Of a stretch of 22,500 nucleotides of DNA, positions 1 to 9,892 are shown in pieces. The stretch is from Glandiceps talaboti (taxonomy: Eukaryota > Hemichordata > Enteropneusta > Spengelidae), in NCBI RefSeq assembly GCF_964340395.1, contig NC_135563.1:15747151-15769650 (forward strand), read 5' to 3'. Both the position numbers and the translations under genes were made by a program. Numbering within the stretch: position 1 is the first letter of the stretch; every line of letters begins with the position of its first letter. The notes beneath the pieces are model-generated. The model saw nothing but the letters and a program-made list of their open reading frames with translations, was not told where the DNA came from and searched no databases.

Positions 1-65
1 ACTTGACACGTATCAGAGGTCTCCAAAATGACAAAATACAGATCATATTCATTCTCTGCGGTCAG

Positions 66-160
66 ACGATCACAATGAAGAGACTTTGAAATCAATTGGC
101 CTTTTAGAGTTGATCTCAGACGAAGTACTTAACGGAAGACTGTCAGACGCAACGTCGTAT
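66..160 (+). CDS. Candidate internal coding exon of an unrecognised gene
   Basis: The stretch follows a pyrimidine-rich run ending in CAG (about 47-65) and is followed by GTAAGT at 161-166, a consensus 5' splice site. In the frame of GAT at 68 it is open to the last codon, TAT, and ends in phase 0. The predicted residues include EETLKSIGLLELISDEVLNG, a plausible helical segment. The frame has a stop at 29-31, so the exon cannot extend far upstream without the acceptor. The next acceptor candidate, before 1259, is also phase 0 and opens a compatible frame. No family was recognised. The stretch is short enough to arise by chance; the case rests on the matching splice phase and the good donor. 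Confidence 0.33.
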
Positions 161-958
161 GTAAGTCATATTAATTCAAATAGACTGCTGGTCTTTCATT
201 AGCCATTCTGTCTGTCTCAAATCAAAGATCGATGCCCCCCTTCCCTGTCCAAGGTTATCAAGTTTGACATACCATGTATTTGGAAAGTTTCATGGCATCA
301 CGTCACGTGAGCTTGTAAGGGCCAATAAGATCACAAGCCGACAAATAATTGTAACGTAACAAATTGATTCAAACTCTAAATTTGATCTTAACTTGCAATC
401 TTGAAACCGATAAAAAAGACATAAACAATTAGAAAAATGTTACATATTCAGTTATAATAGCAAACTGTACTGCACTGCGTTATGACAATAGACCGGGTGC
501 CTTGGCAAGTGAACTATTGCTGCAAAATAAGACGTAATGGGTTTGAAATATGATGGCTGCTAATCGTCGAAGCGCTTGACAGTAGAGGAGGATAATAACG
601 ACAGTCAAATAAATGGATTCTAAGCAAAATTCACTTCTAATTTAAACCTGAGAAATTGTGACGCGGTTGTCTAACTCGATTGATATCATAAATGAGACAT
701 GGTTATTAATTCAAACTATTTCATAATAAAACCTACACTGTAAATTGACTTCCGGTCCTATATATCTGTAAACGTCGACTGCGCCAGCAAAGATGGCAAA
801 TTTGTGGTGGGCCTTTTGACTGCTTTAGGCTTTATGTTACGAGAAAAAAAATGTTCATATACATAAGTTATTAAATCTCAACGATGTTTAGGTAATATAA
901 CGTTACTGATCTGACGATTCTACATAATATACCAAGCAGACCATAATTTTCCGAGGAC

Positions 959-1020
<62 letters not shown>

Positions 1021-1258
1021 ATCAAGAGATATGACGCAACAAAACTGCAAAAGGGGAACGCGAATATCGTTGCCGTAAAAGAGACTAACGGTTTACGACG
1101 GTAGTATTGGACTACGATCGGCTAATACATTGCTTGACTTGAGAAATATGTGTAGTTACTACACGTAAATTTGAATGTATCCCTTTCTTAATTTTATAGG
1201 TATGCAACTTAACACACTCTATAGTTTTTTTTTTTTTTCACCTGGAATTCTTTCGCAG
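161..1258 (+). other. Putative intron between the two candidate exons
   Basis: It begins GTAAGT and ends with a long pyrimidine tract and CAG. No coding frame stands out. It holds the (CAA)20 tract at 960-1019 and a palindromic E-box, TCACGTGA, at 303-310. The interpretation depends entirely on the flanking exon calls. Confidence 0.3.
960..1019 (+). repeat. (CAA)20 trinucleotide microsatellite
   Basis: Twenty uninterrupted CAA units are read directly. No convincing coding frame crosses the tract, so it is treated as an intronic simple repeat and not as a polyglutamine or polyasparagine segment. Confidence 0.97.
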
Positions 1259-1420
1259 CAATCTAGATTGAATTACGATGCAGTAAACGCTATAGCAAAA
1301 CTATGTTTAGACTGGGATGTAAAATCGAAAGATGTCTACGATGCAAATAAAAATCAGACAGCTGTATTTGTCACCTTGTCTTCTGGATTAACTCCGCTCA
1401 GTGGGGTTCTTACAAATTAA
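1259..1420 (+). CDS. Candidate terminal coding exon, same putative gene as 66-160
   Basis: The segment is preceded by a run of 14 T (1225-1238), further pyrimidines and TTTCGCAG, a strong 3' splice site. A branch-point-like CTTAAC lies near 1207. The frame starting at CAA (1259) is phase 0, runs 53 codons and stops at TAA 1418-1420. It includes AVNAIAKLCLDWDVKSKD and ends TLSSGLTPLSGVLTN. Joined to 66-160 it would give about 84 residues of a C-terminus with no recognisable domain and no obvious membrane segment. A possible AATAAA signal lies at 1772-1777, about 350 bases downstream. An alternative acceptor ends at about 1199 but is less attractive, because the sequence after it reads through the T tract. 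The function is unknown. Confidence 0.35.
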   Translation, partial: QSRLNYDAVNAIAKLCLDWDVKSKDVYDANKNQTAVFVTLSSGLTPLSGVLTN

Positions 1421-3202
1421 ACTGATTCCTTTCCCATATTGATCCAAAATATAACAGATAATTTTTATTGACGTCAGTTGAGTACGGTAGTCGGAGACAC
1501 AGATCTTGGCGACACATTGCCGTGTTTGGAACACAACTGAACGCCCCAATTAACAGTGACGCAACGAAGCATTGTATCTTTATTTTCATTTACAATGAAT
1601 ATATTATCAACTAATATGGTAATTAAACTTTGGCATTTAACCACGTGGTAGTAAAGATTAATTTGCGTGTCGGTTTTACTATTGTTTGCCTTTAATTCAA
1701 TGGCCAAACATAATGGTCTGCTTTGGCAGAATTGATCGCTGTTGAGTTGACATAAAGAGAGCGAGCTATCAAATAAACCACTACTCAACCACCTTCGTGA
1801 AAAAAACAGCTATGTTTTAACACCCTGTACAGTTTTACTAATACGGTTATTTCAGGCGACCTTTCAACAAGCTATAATTAAAGTCTACGTCTGATAGATC
1901 GGTCATTCTGACATGCTGCAGAACGTTTACACACAGTATATTAGGACTTAGTTTGTTCACATATTGTCATATAGCTATACAACCTCAAGCTACAATTACT
2001 AAACGGTGACATCCACATGCACAATTAACGATACAAAATTAGTATTTTATTCTTTCAATACTGATTACTATAAAAATATTTCATGTTTGATTTAGGAACT
2101 CAGCTTTATTGTCATTTTGTTGCATGCAACATTAATCATTATTTGCGCACTTCCAGAGGTAAGCTTACCTTGATTAATTAAAAGAATTTGCGCTATGCAT
2201 ATGCGCTTCGGAAATAAAAAATCTCAAACTCTTGCTGTTACTCTAATCAAGAAAACTGCTTTTAAAAAATCAGTCAAAACTCATATCTATTCTTTGTTAA
2301 AGTGATGAAAAAAATCAGTCAAAATGGTATAAAAAATCAAGCCACTTTAAAATCCAAAATGGCCGCCGTTTACTGTGTTAACTCTATGCGAAAATGCAAG
2401 AAGGTCGATTTCCTCGTAAACAAAACGGCGAACCTTCACATTTCTTTCATAATTTCAAAAGGACCGGGAACATGTTGTCATATGGCAAAGTTTGGAGAGA
2501 TTAGATTTTCAGTGAAATTGGCGCATTCTACCTTAATAAAGAAATACATTTGGCTTTTTTGGCAGACGACAATTAATCATGAACAGCTTAATGGAAGATT
2601 GTGTTTTGGCGTTCATTTGCATGCACGCATGGTGTAATTTCTTTGTACCAATTTGTGATTTTTTAGCATATCTTTACCCATAGACAAGTACTTATTTGTC
2701 TGTACTTTACCATAACAAGCGATGAGCAGAAAATATGACAAATAGAACAAAATAATTTATATTAAATTTTGCCAATGAAGCACCAATCTTTATCCCTGAA
2801 TATATAGTCTGCTCAAAAAAGCCAGAAAACCACTCTGTTTAAAAAAAATTATGCTTGTCATACAAATGCAAAATGCAATCAACACTTTCCCTTATTAAAA
2901 AAAATAAGCTTATACCTAAATATTTTGTGACAACGTGAATGATATCCATTCAAAAAGACTATATGATAATGTAAATTCATCGGTAAGATGCTGGAAGCAT
3001 CCATTGAATATGAATATTACTTCAAGTACCGTTTCAATGTATTTAAATGTACAAACATTACCCGATCAATTTGTATCTTAGTGGCCTAAGGAACTATTGG
3101 ACACCGGCCATCTCTTGAGAGTACAGGAAGCAAGTGGAACTTAATATGAGGGGAATAATCGACAGCTAGAGCACGAATTTTATGTTATGCATATATTCCA
3201 AC
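1421..3202. other. Unassigned sequence with no supported gene
   Basis: No feature beyond isolated motifs: a perfect CRE palindrome TGACGTCA at 1469-1476, a possible AATAAA at 1772-1777, and an octamer ATTTGCAT at 2615-2622. The two long frames here (1474-1788 minus and 2302-2637 plus) are at the length expected by chance and show no domain. Confidence 0.6.
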
Positions 3203-3625
3203 AGTGTAGTGTAGTGTAGTGCACTTTAGTGCAGTGGAGTGTACTGTACTATAGTGAAGTGTAATGCAGTGCAGTGCAATGTTGCGTGGTGTAATGTAGT
3301 GCGGTGTGGTGTGGTGTGGTGTGGTGTGGTGTGGTGTGGTGTGGTGTGGTGTGGTGTAGTGTGGTGTGGTGTGGTGTGGTGGTGCTGGTACAATGTGGTG
3401 TGATGTGGTGCAGTACAGTGCATACATTGCAGTGTAGTGTATTGTAGTGTAGTGTAGTGTAGTGTGGTGTGGTGTGGTGCGGTGTGGTGCGGTGTGGTGC
3501 GGTGCGGTGCGGTGCGGTGCGGTGCGGTGCAGTGCAGTGCAGTGCAGTGCAGTGCAGTGCAGTGTAGTGCAGTACAGTGTAGTGTAGTGTAGTGTAGTGT
3601 AGTGTAGTGTAGTGTAGTGTAGTGT
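3203..3625. repeat. Pentanucleotide (RGTGY) satellite, block-structured
   Basis: The array is about 423 bases of a five-base unit, G/T-rich on the + strand. The first 100 bases are degenerate. From 3302 to 3380 it is nearly pure GGTGT. After a degenerate break (3381-3430) come AGTGT, then a short GGTGT-GGTGC alternation (about 3465-3500), then pure GGTGC to about 3530, AGTGC to about 3560, and AGTGT from about 3576 to 3625. Because the unit is five bases and contains no stop in any minus-strand frame, all three minus frames stay open; those frames are artefacts. Confidence 0.95.
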
Positions 3626-3767
3626 CCCAGTAGGTATTACCAGGCCTAGGGTGCATCGTACTTACAGTGTCTTGTCTTGTATTACCATTTCCACAAAATA
3701 ACCCAAATCCTAAACACTGGTAGATTGCCTCGACTCCGTTGATATAACCAATGGAAAGTTTATGGTG

Positions 3768-3780
3768 TGACCTTTGACCT
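3768..3780 (-). promoter_or_regulatory. Perfect DR1 nuclear-receptor-type motif
   Basis: TGACCTTTGACCT reads on the minus strand as AGGTCA-A-AGGTCA, the direct-repeat-1 arrangement bound by RXR heterodimers and HNF4 in animals. The match is exact. The same string also occurs in dispersed repeats of many invertebrates, so function is not implied. Confidence 0.3.
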
Positions 3781-4902
3781 TACACGCCCTCGTGTACTAA
3801 CTGGAGACGAAACCTAGAAAAAGAACCCAAATGCAGTATCTTGTTTATTCCGAAATATAAAATATTGCACTTGTTGTAACCTTTACTTCGAGGGTCATTT
3901 TGAACGTATGTGAAGGGGATGGACTACATCATATCATCTCAACGACTTCATATGGAGAACACTGGAAAACCCAGCATGTTGTATATATTATCACAGTGTT
4001 ACACCGTTATATGAAACGGTCGTAATTTTCGTCAATTTTCACAGAAGATTATTAAAGAATGTGAAGTAGATGACGAATGGTTATTTTCACAGTATGAAAA
4101 GTTACGGCTTCATTACTGTGTCTTTAAGGTCCAAGCTTTTGTATTCCTAGACATACAAGGTAGGCAGTCCTTAACTACCAGGTAGATACTTGCACCCCTT
4201 GAGAGCGTATCTCAGCAAATCCCCGTGTACGTCATATAAAACGTGTACATATAAAACGAAAATCATATAATAGCCATCTATTAAGTGTAAGTTGGATTCA
4301 TTTGCTAGGTATTTCTTGCCATACAAATTTCAAGTTGTTCCAAATGTTCTATAGTAGCGAACACATTGTTGTCATGCTTGTGGCAGACATAAAAAGCTGA
4401 AACAACACATAGTAAAATGAAACTGACTAGTGTGAAATGCTACATGCCATTTAAGCGAACACCCACTGAGTTTGCAGGTGTCCTAATATTTGTAACATAA
4501 ATATAGTGTCAGTTTCAATGCGTCTATAATATACCTTGAAATGAACAATATATATTGATCAGTTCACAAATACATTACACCAACAACGAGACTTAATACT
4601 TGTCATATTGATAGACACTTCATTTTGTTAAGATTTATACAGATGTGTTTGTTACGACGGACTCAGTCGTGGTAAACATTTACCTTGGTGACTAATTTTC
4701 ATGAAATCGATTCAACTTATTTGAACAAATACTGTATGAAATAGTGAACAATATCTACAGATTTAACGTCGATAACATCCAATATATAATACGAAATACA
4801 GACACACGAAACACAGACGCAGATACAGACACAGAATCATAGAGACACACACATAAACACAGATACATTTATATACATGCGTCTATATCCACTCACCCCA
4901 AC
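3781..4902. other. Unassigned sequence
   Basis: No gene is seen. At 4224-4256 there is a small tandem duplication: an 18-base unit starting CGTGTAC and ending TATAAAA, followed by a 15-base copy. From about 4798 to 4868 the + strand is rich in CA and GATACA-like words and looks like a decayed edge of the following microsatellite. Confidence 0.6.
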
Positions 4903-5006
4903 ACATACATACATACATACATACATACATACATACATACATACATACATACATACATACATACATACATACATACATACATACATACATACATACATAC
5001 ATACAT

Positions 5007-5039
<33 letters not shown>

Positions 5040-5054
5040 TACATACATACATAC
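4903..5054 (+). repeat. (ACAT)n / (AC)n compound microsatellite
   Basis: About 120 bases of ACAT units are followed by an AC run (about 5023-5039) and four more ACAT units. All apparent frames through it (YMHT-type or VCMY-type repeats) come from the tetranucleotide. Confidence 0.98.
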
Positions 5055-6681
5055 GTCAAAGTGCGCTGGTGTTGATAAAAGAAAATATAGAAGAAACAAA
5101 TAAATAGACCACCAGACAGGGATGTCGATATTAGGAATAGGTACAGACAATATATGCAAATAATCGATGAAATATTCCCACCATAACAGTCTGTTGTTGA
5201 TTGCACAGTAATAAGTGACCCATGGTTAGGATTGATTTCTGTTATTCGACACACGACAACTGTAATGATTTCATCAATTACACACCCATTATATTTATAT
5301 GAATAGTTTGTTTGAAATGTACATTGTCTGTTTATGTACTATATCGATACCAATTTTATGAATAAATTACAGAATGAAAGACTTCAAGTAACCTATATTT
5401 GCCTTATGCAAACGTCACCGGAGGATCCTCTGGCATTTTCAAAGACAATCACAATCAACTTATTGATGTAAGAGGCTACAGTTTCACTTCATATTGAGGA
5501 GAAAACAGTCATATATCCAAAACATGAAATTTCTCTCCACACATACATTTTTTGTACTATGTATTACTGACTACAACCAACCAACCATCTGTCATGTTCT
5601 TAGTTTATGACGCCTGGACTTTATTTGTTTTTGCTCTAAATAATGAAATACTCGTCTCCATGGTAACTAGTACCCTAACAACGATGACTGTGAGTGTTTC
5701 TTTTTACCCGATATTTGTTTACAACAAAGCTTTTGTACGTTTTTAAATTTGGTTAGAAACCCATCAAAACAACACAATATACTTAATTAATGCCATGTTA
5801 ATTTTACAATTTCATTCATTCTTTTATTTGTTTTAAACCAATATCATTTAATTGTATTCAATTTTACGCAAGCTTAATTAAGTTGGGTTATCTAACTTTT
5901 AATGATTCTTATAGATTCTGGCTAATCCACTTAATTGCAATGTTAATTTACATCAATTAAAACCAACTAAATTATAATTAGTATCATTACCTGTTTTGAG
6001 ACAATAACATTATAAAAAAAACTGAATAATCAAGTTACATTGTAATGTCAAAGAAACTGTAAATCAAATTAGTTAGATTTATAAACTCAGAATGCCCCTC
6101 AGAAATAAATTGTTTCAACTTTTTCTGATACTTTGTTCAAGAAACCTCCAACCCATTCTCGCTTCAAATCAATGACAAGCGACCTATCGGTCAGAATAGC
6201 TCCGCTGTTTTTTTTTTTAATTTAATTTTTTATTTTGGTGACATGTAGAAGTGGTTCAGGTCTTCAGCTCTTCGAGTCACTATGCAGTTTTGTTTTAGTG
6301 ATGCAATAAAGTGGTTAGTGGTTTCATATGATGTCTCACTATAAAACACATTTTACACAGAAGTTGGTAATGTATTGTACTTTTATACCATAGTCACCAT
6401 TTTATAACAAAAATCTACTGTTATGAAAAATTGCACAAAATCTCAGAAAAAAATGACTGGGAAATGCACACAAGAAAAAGAAAAAAAAGAGGATTTTGAG
6501 GTTGGCTATAAGTAATTCCAGTGTCTTACAGCTGTAACCCTGGAAAATTTTAATGAAGAAGGAAATAAACTAGGGGATCTAAAATAATTTTGAGGCAATT
6601 TGAATTTCAATTTTCTAACAAATTTACAAAGTCAACAACATTCAACTTGTTCTAGTTGTGGTAGATATATATAGGGAAGAA
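5055..6681. other. AT-rich unassigned sequence with weak exon-like stretches
   Basis: No supported gene. Two weak coding-like stretches (5378-5497 and 5603-5690) are described under findings. From about 5750 to 6060 the sequence is very AT-rich, with TTAATTAA twice (near 5783 and 5874) and many TAAT/ATTA words. At 6197-6207 the 11-mer TAGCTCCGCTG is the reverse complement of the end of the hairpin at 8617-8650, which suggests a related repeat fragment. Confidence 0.5.
5654..5667 (+). promoter_or_regulatory. X-box (RFX-type) motif
   Basis: GTCTCCATGGTAAC matches the RFX/DAF-19 X-box consensus GTHNYYATRRNAAC at every position. In animals this motif is bound by RFX factors, notably in ciliary genes. 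No transcription start is evident next to it. Confidence 0.25.
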
Positions 6682-7225
6682 ATGTATTAATCGCCATCTT
6701 AGTTTCCGTACGGCGACAATCTCAAGTACCCGGAAGAGAGTCATTCTCAGCCATACGTTACAGTGGTAACACTCGTTCATGTTCGGTTACCTTTCACAAA
6801 GAAAACACAACGAAATGGTTGAAATGGTCTTTTTTTAATTTCTTTTCATCACAACAACAAAATCTGCGTGATCAAAAGTGTTGTAAACTAAACCAGAAAG
6901 AATTATCGGACTGGCTAAACTTCCCGATGAACTGGAAGGTCCTACTACTTCCAAGTAAGGCTCGATAGTACTATAGTACGTGAGAAAATCGTCTCAAACT
7001 AGCGATACAACTTTCAAAATATAACTTGACATGTCTTCATTTGTTAGAGTTATACAATTCAAGACGGGTTTTCACTCGAAAACAACAATTCTGTGAATAA
7101 TGACACTCTGAACGCAGCGATTTCTCGGACGATGTTACCACTGTACATGTAACGTATGGCTGACAACGACTTGCTTCCGGGTTAGTCCCTCGTGCATACG
7201 GGTGGATTGTCGGCGATTAATACAT
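6682..7225. mobile_element. Fold-back / MITE-like element, about 544 bp
   Basis: The two ends are imperfect inverted repeats of about 90 bases. Exact blocks are ATGTATTAATCGCC (6682-6695 against 7212-7225), CCCGGAAG (6729-6736 against 7174-7181), TCAGCCATACGTTAC (6747-6761 against 7149-7163) and CAGTGGTAAC (6761-6770 against 7134-7143). The right arm carries about six extra bases between the last two blocks, and the outer halves of the arms have diverged. The interior (6771-7133) has no transposase-like frame, which fits a non-autonomous DNA element. Each end contains TTAA five bases in, but the symmetry continues beyond it, so a piggyBac-type TTAA target duplication is not established. No clear target-site duplication was found. 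Confidence 0.75.
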
Positions 7226-7375
7226 ACATGCACATCGTCTGATATTTTAATTCACAGTGTTTTTTGTGACCGGCGCCTGTCAGCAGACTCTGCCATTTTT
7301 TTCATCATTCCATTGTATTTAAACCTTGTACTTGACATTTCGCAATATTTATAATTCTCAACAAAATACCTCAAC

Positions 7376-7483
7376 ATGCCTCACTTCGCTCGTACTCAAA
7401 GCAGTCCCGCACGTAGTCCTGCTTGCGTACGGAGGAATTCGGGACTCGATTCTGACAATTGTCCCTCCCCCTCCGGTGTTTAG
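7376..7483 (+). CDS. Possible short first coding exon in a CpG-rich island
   Basis: An ATG with a favourable context (AACATG, A at -3) opens 35 codons ending at TAG 7481-7483. The product begins MPHFARTQSSPARSPACVRR and is Ser/Pro/Arg-rich, like a disordered N-terminus. It lies at the start of a local GC-rich island (about 7376-7545) holding roughly 14 CpG in 165 bases, against an otherwise AT-rich and CpG-poor window. If real, it would be the start of a longer spliced frame; the only nearby donor-like site (G|GTGTTT, about 7476) is weak. An overlapping + frame (7326-7544) uses a different phase. No family was recognised, and chance remains quite possible. Confidence 0.2.
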   Translation: MPHFARTQSSPARSPACVRRNSGLDSDNCPSPSGV

Positions 7484-8264
7484 AGTCAAGTCAGTAATAC
7501 AGACTCGTGCACCCGAGGACTACCCCGCGCGGTATGATCACTGACACTGATGACATGATGAGAGAGAACCTTTTCGGATTTACATGTAAAACGGGGAAAG
7601 ATACGCAAAACATAATGCAAAGTCTGAAGCCAAATTAAAGTTGTAATTATTTTAATTATTTTTACTTGCCAAATATTTGCATTTTGGAAAGGCAAGACAC
7701 GTTCATGTCGTTTAACTTTACATGTGAACTGTCGGCCATATTTAAACTTCAACCGCATGCCTGGCATGCCCTTCCTTACGCAAGTTGTCTGAATTCTGGT
7801 TCACTGTCATTCCAAATTGCACGACAATATAGAATTAACCACAAGTTACATGTTATCTGAAAACATCACACTTTTATAGTGGGTCTGAAGTGTGATTTTA
7901 GTGAGTACTAAGAACGTCCCGTGTTGATACTCAAGATACTTGCTGTGGAAAATCGCTCGGTCGAATGAGGTCACCTTCAGCTTCTGGTCGAATCAGGATA
8001 GAGTATGCAAATGAGGATGTTGCGGATTGGCTGATAATGTAGAAGGGTGCAGAATTGGATTTGAAGTTTACAACCCTGTTTCGAACAAACGCTTGTCATT
8101 TGGGCGCCCAATGCGTAGAATTATGACTATAGCACATATTACATTGCTTGTTTGACGTCAATAGTGTCTTTTGAAAAGTGGCAGTTTACTTAAAGTCTCG
8201 TCGACTGATTTCCAATATGGCGTCGGTCATTATGCTCATTAACATATTCATTTTTTTTTCAAAT
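7484..8264. other. Unassigned sequence
   Basis: No gene is seen. Small hairpins occur at 7865-7896 (9-bp arms ATCACACTT/AAGTGTGAT, 14-base loop). Octamer motifs lie at 7675-7682 and 8005-8012, and a perfect CRE palindrome TGACGTCA at 8153-8160. Confidence 0.5.
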
Positions 8265-8560
8265 TACAAAAAAAAAATCATAAAAAATAAAAATGAGGAT
8301 GTGCTGACTTGAAATTAACAAATCTGAGTAAGCTACCCCCTGCGCATCAACACGCCAGATATCAAAGGAATCTAATAAGAGGTTTTCAAGGAGTTGATGA
8401 AAATGACATTTTATGAAAAAAAATCATAAAAAATTGAAAATGGCACAGATCAACTTGGCATGAACAAATCTGAATAGCCTCCCCCCAGGGAACATGCACA
8501 CCAAATATCGAAGAATTCCGACTGTCACTTATGGAGTAGATAGTAAAAATATAAAAGTTT
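8265..8560. repeat. Tandem dimer of a dispersed repeat, about 146-bp period
   Basis: Two diverged copies lie head to tail. Landmarks that repeat are a run ending AAAAAATCATAAAAAA (near 8273 and 8418), AACAAATCTGA (8317 and 8463), a C-rich block (ACCCCCTG near 8335, CCCCCCAGGG near 8481) and CCAGATATCAAAGG against CCAAATATCGAAG. This layout resembles short non-coding dispersed repeats seen in marine invertebrate genomes; that resemblance is from memory and was not searched. The minus-strand frame across it (8386-8580) is not considered coding. Confidence 0.7.
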
Positions 8561-8616
8561 GACGGACACCTATGATTCACTCTACTCTCTATACCTCAAT
8601 ACCCACCTATACCTAA

Positions 8617-8650
8617 AGCTACGCTTTCAGCTTTCGCTGACAGCGGAGCT
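8617..8650. repeat. 34-base hairpin, likely end of the adjacent repeat
   Basis: AGCTACGCTTTCAG pairs with CTGACAGCGGAGCT at 12 of 14 positions around a six-base loop, followed by a run of seven A. The end word recurs in reverse at 6197-6207, which supports it being part of a dispersed family. Confidence 0.7.
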
Positions 8651-8788
8651 AAAAAAACGAATGGTCACCATACAATCTTTTGAAGACAGCATATGGTTGG
8701 TATATCCTACCATCGCATTTGTATGGATGAATATTCCATTTACTTTCGCTGCACTTGTGTTATATTGACATTATATGTCATCGTTTAC

Positions 8789-9058
8789 CTGTTGCTATGG
8801 ACGTGGTCTTGTTGCTAAAGACATTTGTATAATATGTCTTTTTAATGTTTATTCAATTGCCTACCCATTCCTATTATTGTATTTGCTATAAACCCATCAT
8901 TTGACTGTTGCTAAGGGCGTAGTCATGTTGGTAGGGCAACTTATGTAAGTATGCCACACCCACAATTTGAAGATTAACTCTCTTTAGAATCATTGCCAAA
9001 TTTCATCCCCAATAGTTGATTTAAAGTTCAATACTAAAAATCACTTGCATCATCCACA

Positions 9059-9114
<56 letters not shown>
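8789..9114. repeat. Dispersed repeat with GTTGCTA units and terminal (ACAG)n
   Basis: Two diverged units start CTGTTGCTATGGACGTGGTC (about 8791) and CTGTTGCTAAGGGCGTAGTC (about 8905), about 114 bases apart. They are followed by a segment containing TTGCCAAATTTCATC (about 8993-9007). The block ends in an uninterrupted GACA array at 9060-9114 (55 bases). A body ending in an ACAG microsatellite is a recurring architecture of non-autonomous repeats in invertebrates; membership in a named family is not claimed. Confidence 0.65.
9060..9114 (+). repeat. (GACA)n microsatellite
   Basis: A perfect tetranucleotide array of nearly 14 units, at the end of the dispersed repeat just upstream. Confidence 0.98.
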
Positions 9115-9892
9115 TGGAATTTCACCTTGAATAAACGTATGGTTCAGTGAACTTATTTGGAGAATGATTGTTTCCAAGCAACCTCATGGAGACATTAAAT
9201 CAACTGATACGGACATGCATGCACTTGTTACATTCGAGTACGAGTACGATACATATTTTGAAAAACGTACCACACTTGGCACATGCTCTATATCTGCTCC
9301 TATTTACAATGTGTAATTAGCACAGACCATGGTTAATAATCAGACTTACAGAGTGACGATAGTGATAACCCAGTGGTCAGTGAAATCACACGGGATTTTG
9401 GGGGACACAGAACCGTCTTGCGGACGAAAACAAAAATCTTAGAAGACAACGTATTATTTTAGAGATCACAGAGATTCAATGTCACTCACCAGTCTGTTCC
9501 TAAAATCGAGGAAAAAGTCAAACTAGATGAAACGCCCCTCAGCTCAACGTACAGGGCCAACAACATTTCCTCTTATCCAAGCCAAAGCTCATTATGACAA
9601 AATTGAAGTGCCACATGGTTAAAATGGATTGGCCAATCACTGGTCTATTGCTCACAATGACTTGCTAATTATTGAGTACATTCTCAAATCCGATTGGCCA
9701 AAGGGTGACCGCATACAGGTGTGTTCATAATACACTTTCAGTAGCGTTAGGATTCGTCTCTTGGATGGGTTATTCAGCTGTTTTTCACTTTATTTGGCCG
9801 AGAAATTATATCTTTAATGACAGGGTTTTTTTTATACATGTGAATGTGTGATTGGTGGGAACGTAATGTAAGCTGCTTAATGAACACGGGTC
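9115..9892. other. Unassigned sequence with paired CCAAT-type motifs
   Basis: No gene is seen. GATTGGCCAATC at 9627-9638 is a perfect 12-base palindrome holding two opposed CCAAT boxes, and ATTGGCCAA recurs at 9693-9701. Such pairs can mark NF-Y promoters, but no TATA box, CpG island or coding start follows convincingly. Confidence 0.4.

Noticed and set aside
303-310. CACGTG E-boxes here and near 1641 and 17287
   Set aside because: The number is no more than expected for a hexamer in 22.5 kb, with no promoter context.
1474-1788. 104-codon minus-strand frame downstream of the first candidate gene
   Set aside because: It starts at TTG, not ATG, has no good acceptor, and its length is at chance level. 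It would also overlap the presumed 3' UTR of the 66-1420 candidate.
2302-2637. 111-codon plus-strand frame beginning MMKKISQNG
   Set aside because: Its length is what chance gives in AT-rich DNA of this size. It has no domain, no splice context and no low-complexity or family signature. The embedded AAAATGGCCGCC is not a true YY1 match.
3185-3656. Three overlapping minus-strand frames of 65-135 codons rich in His, Thr and Tyr
   Set aside because: They are produced entirely by the five-base repeat, which leaves all minus frames free of stops.
4837-5254. Repeat-peptide frames on both strands
   Set aside because: They arise from the ACAT/AC microsatellite.
5750-6060. Many TAAT/ATTA and two TTAATTAA words, resembling a homeodomain-site cluster
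   Set aside because: The stretch is extremely AT-rich, so such words are expected.
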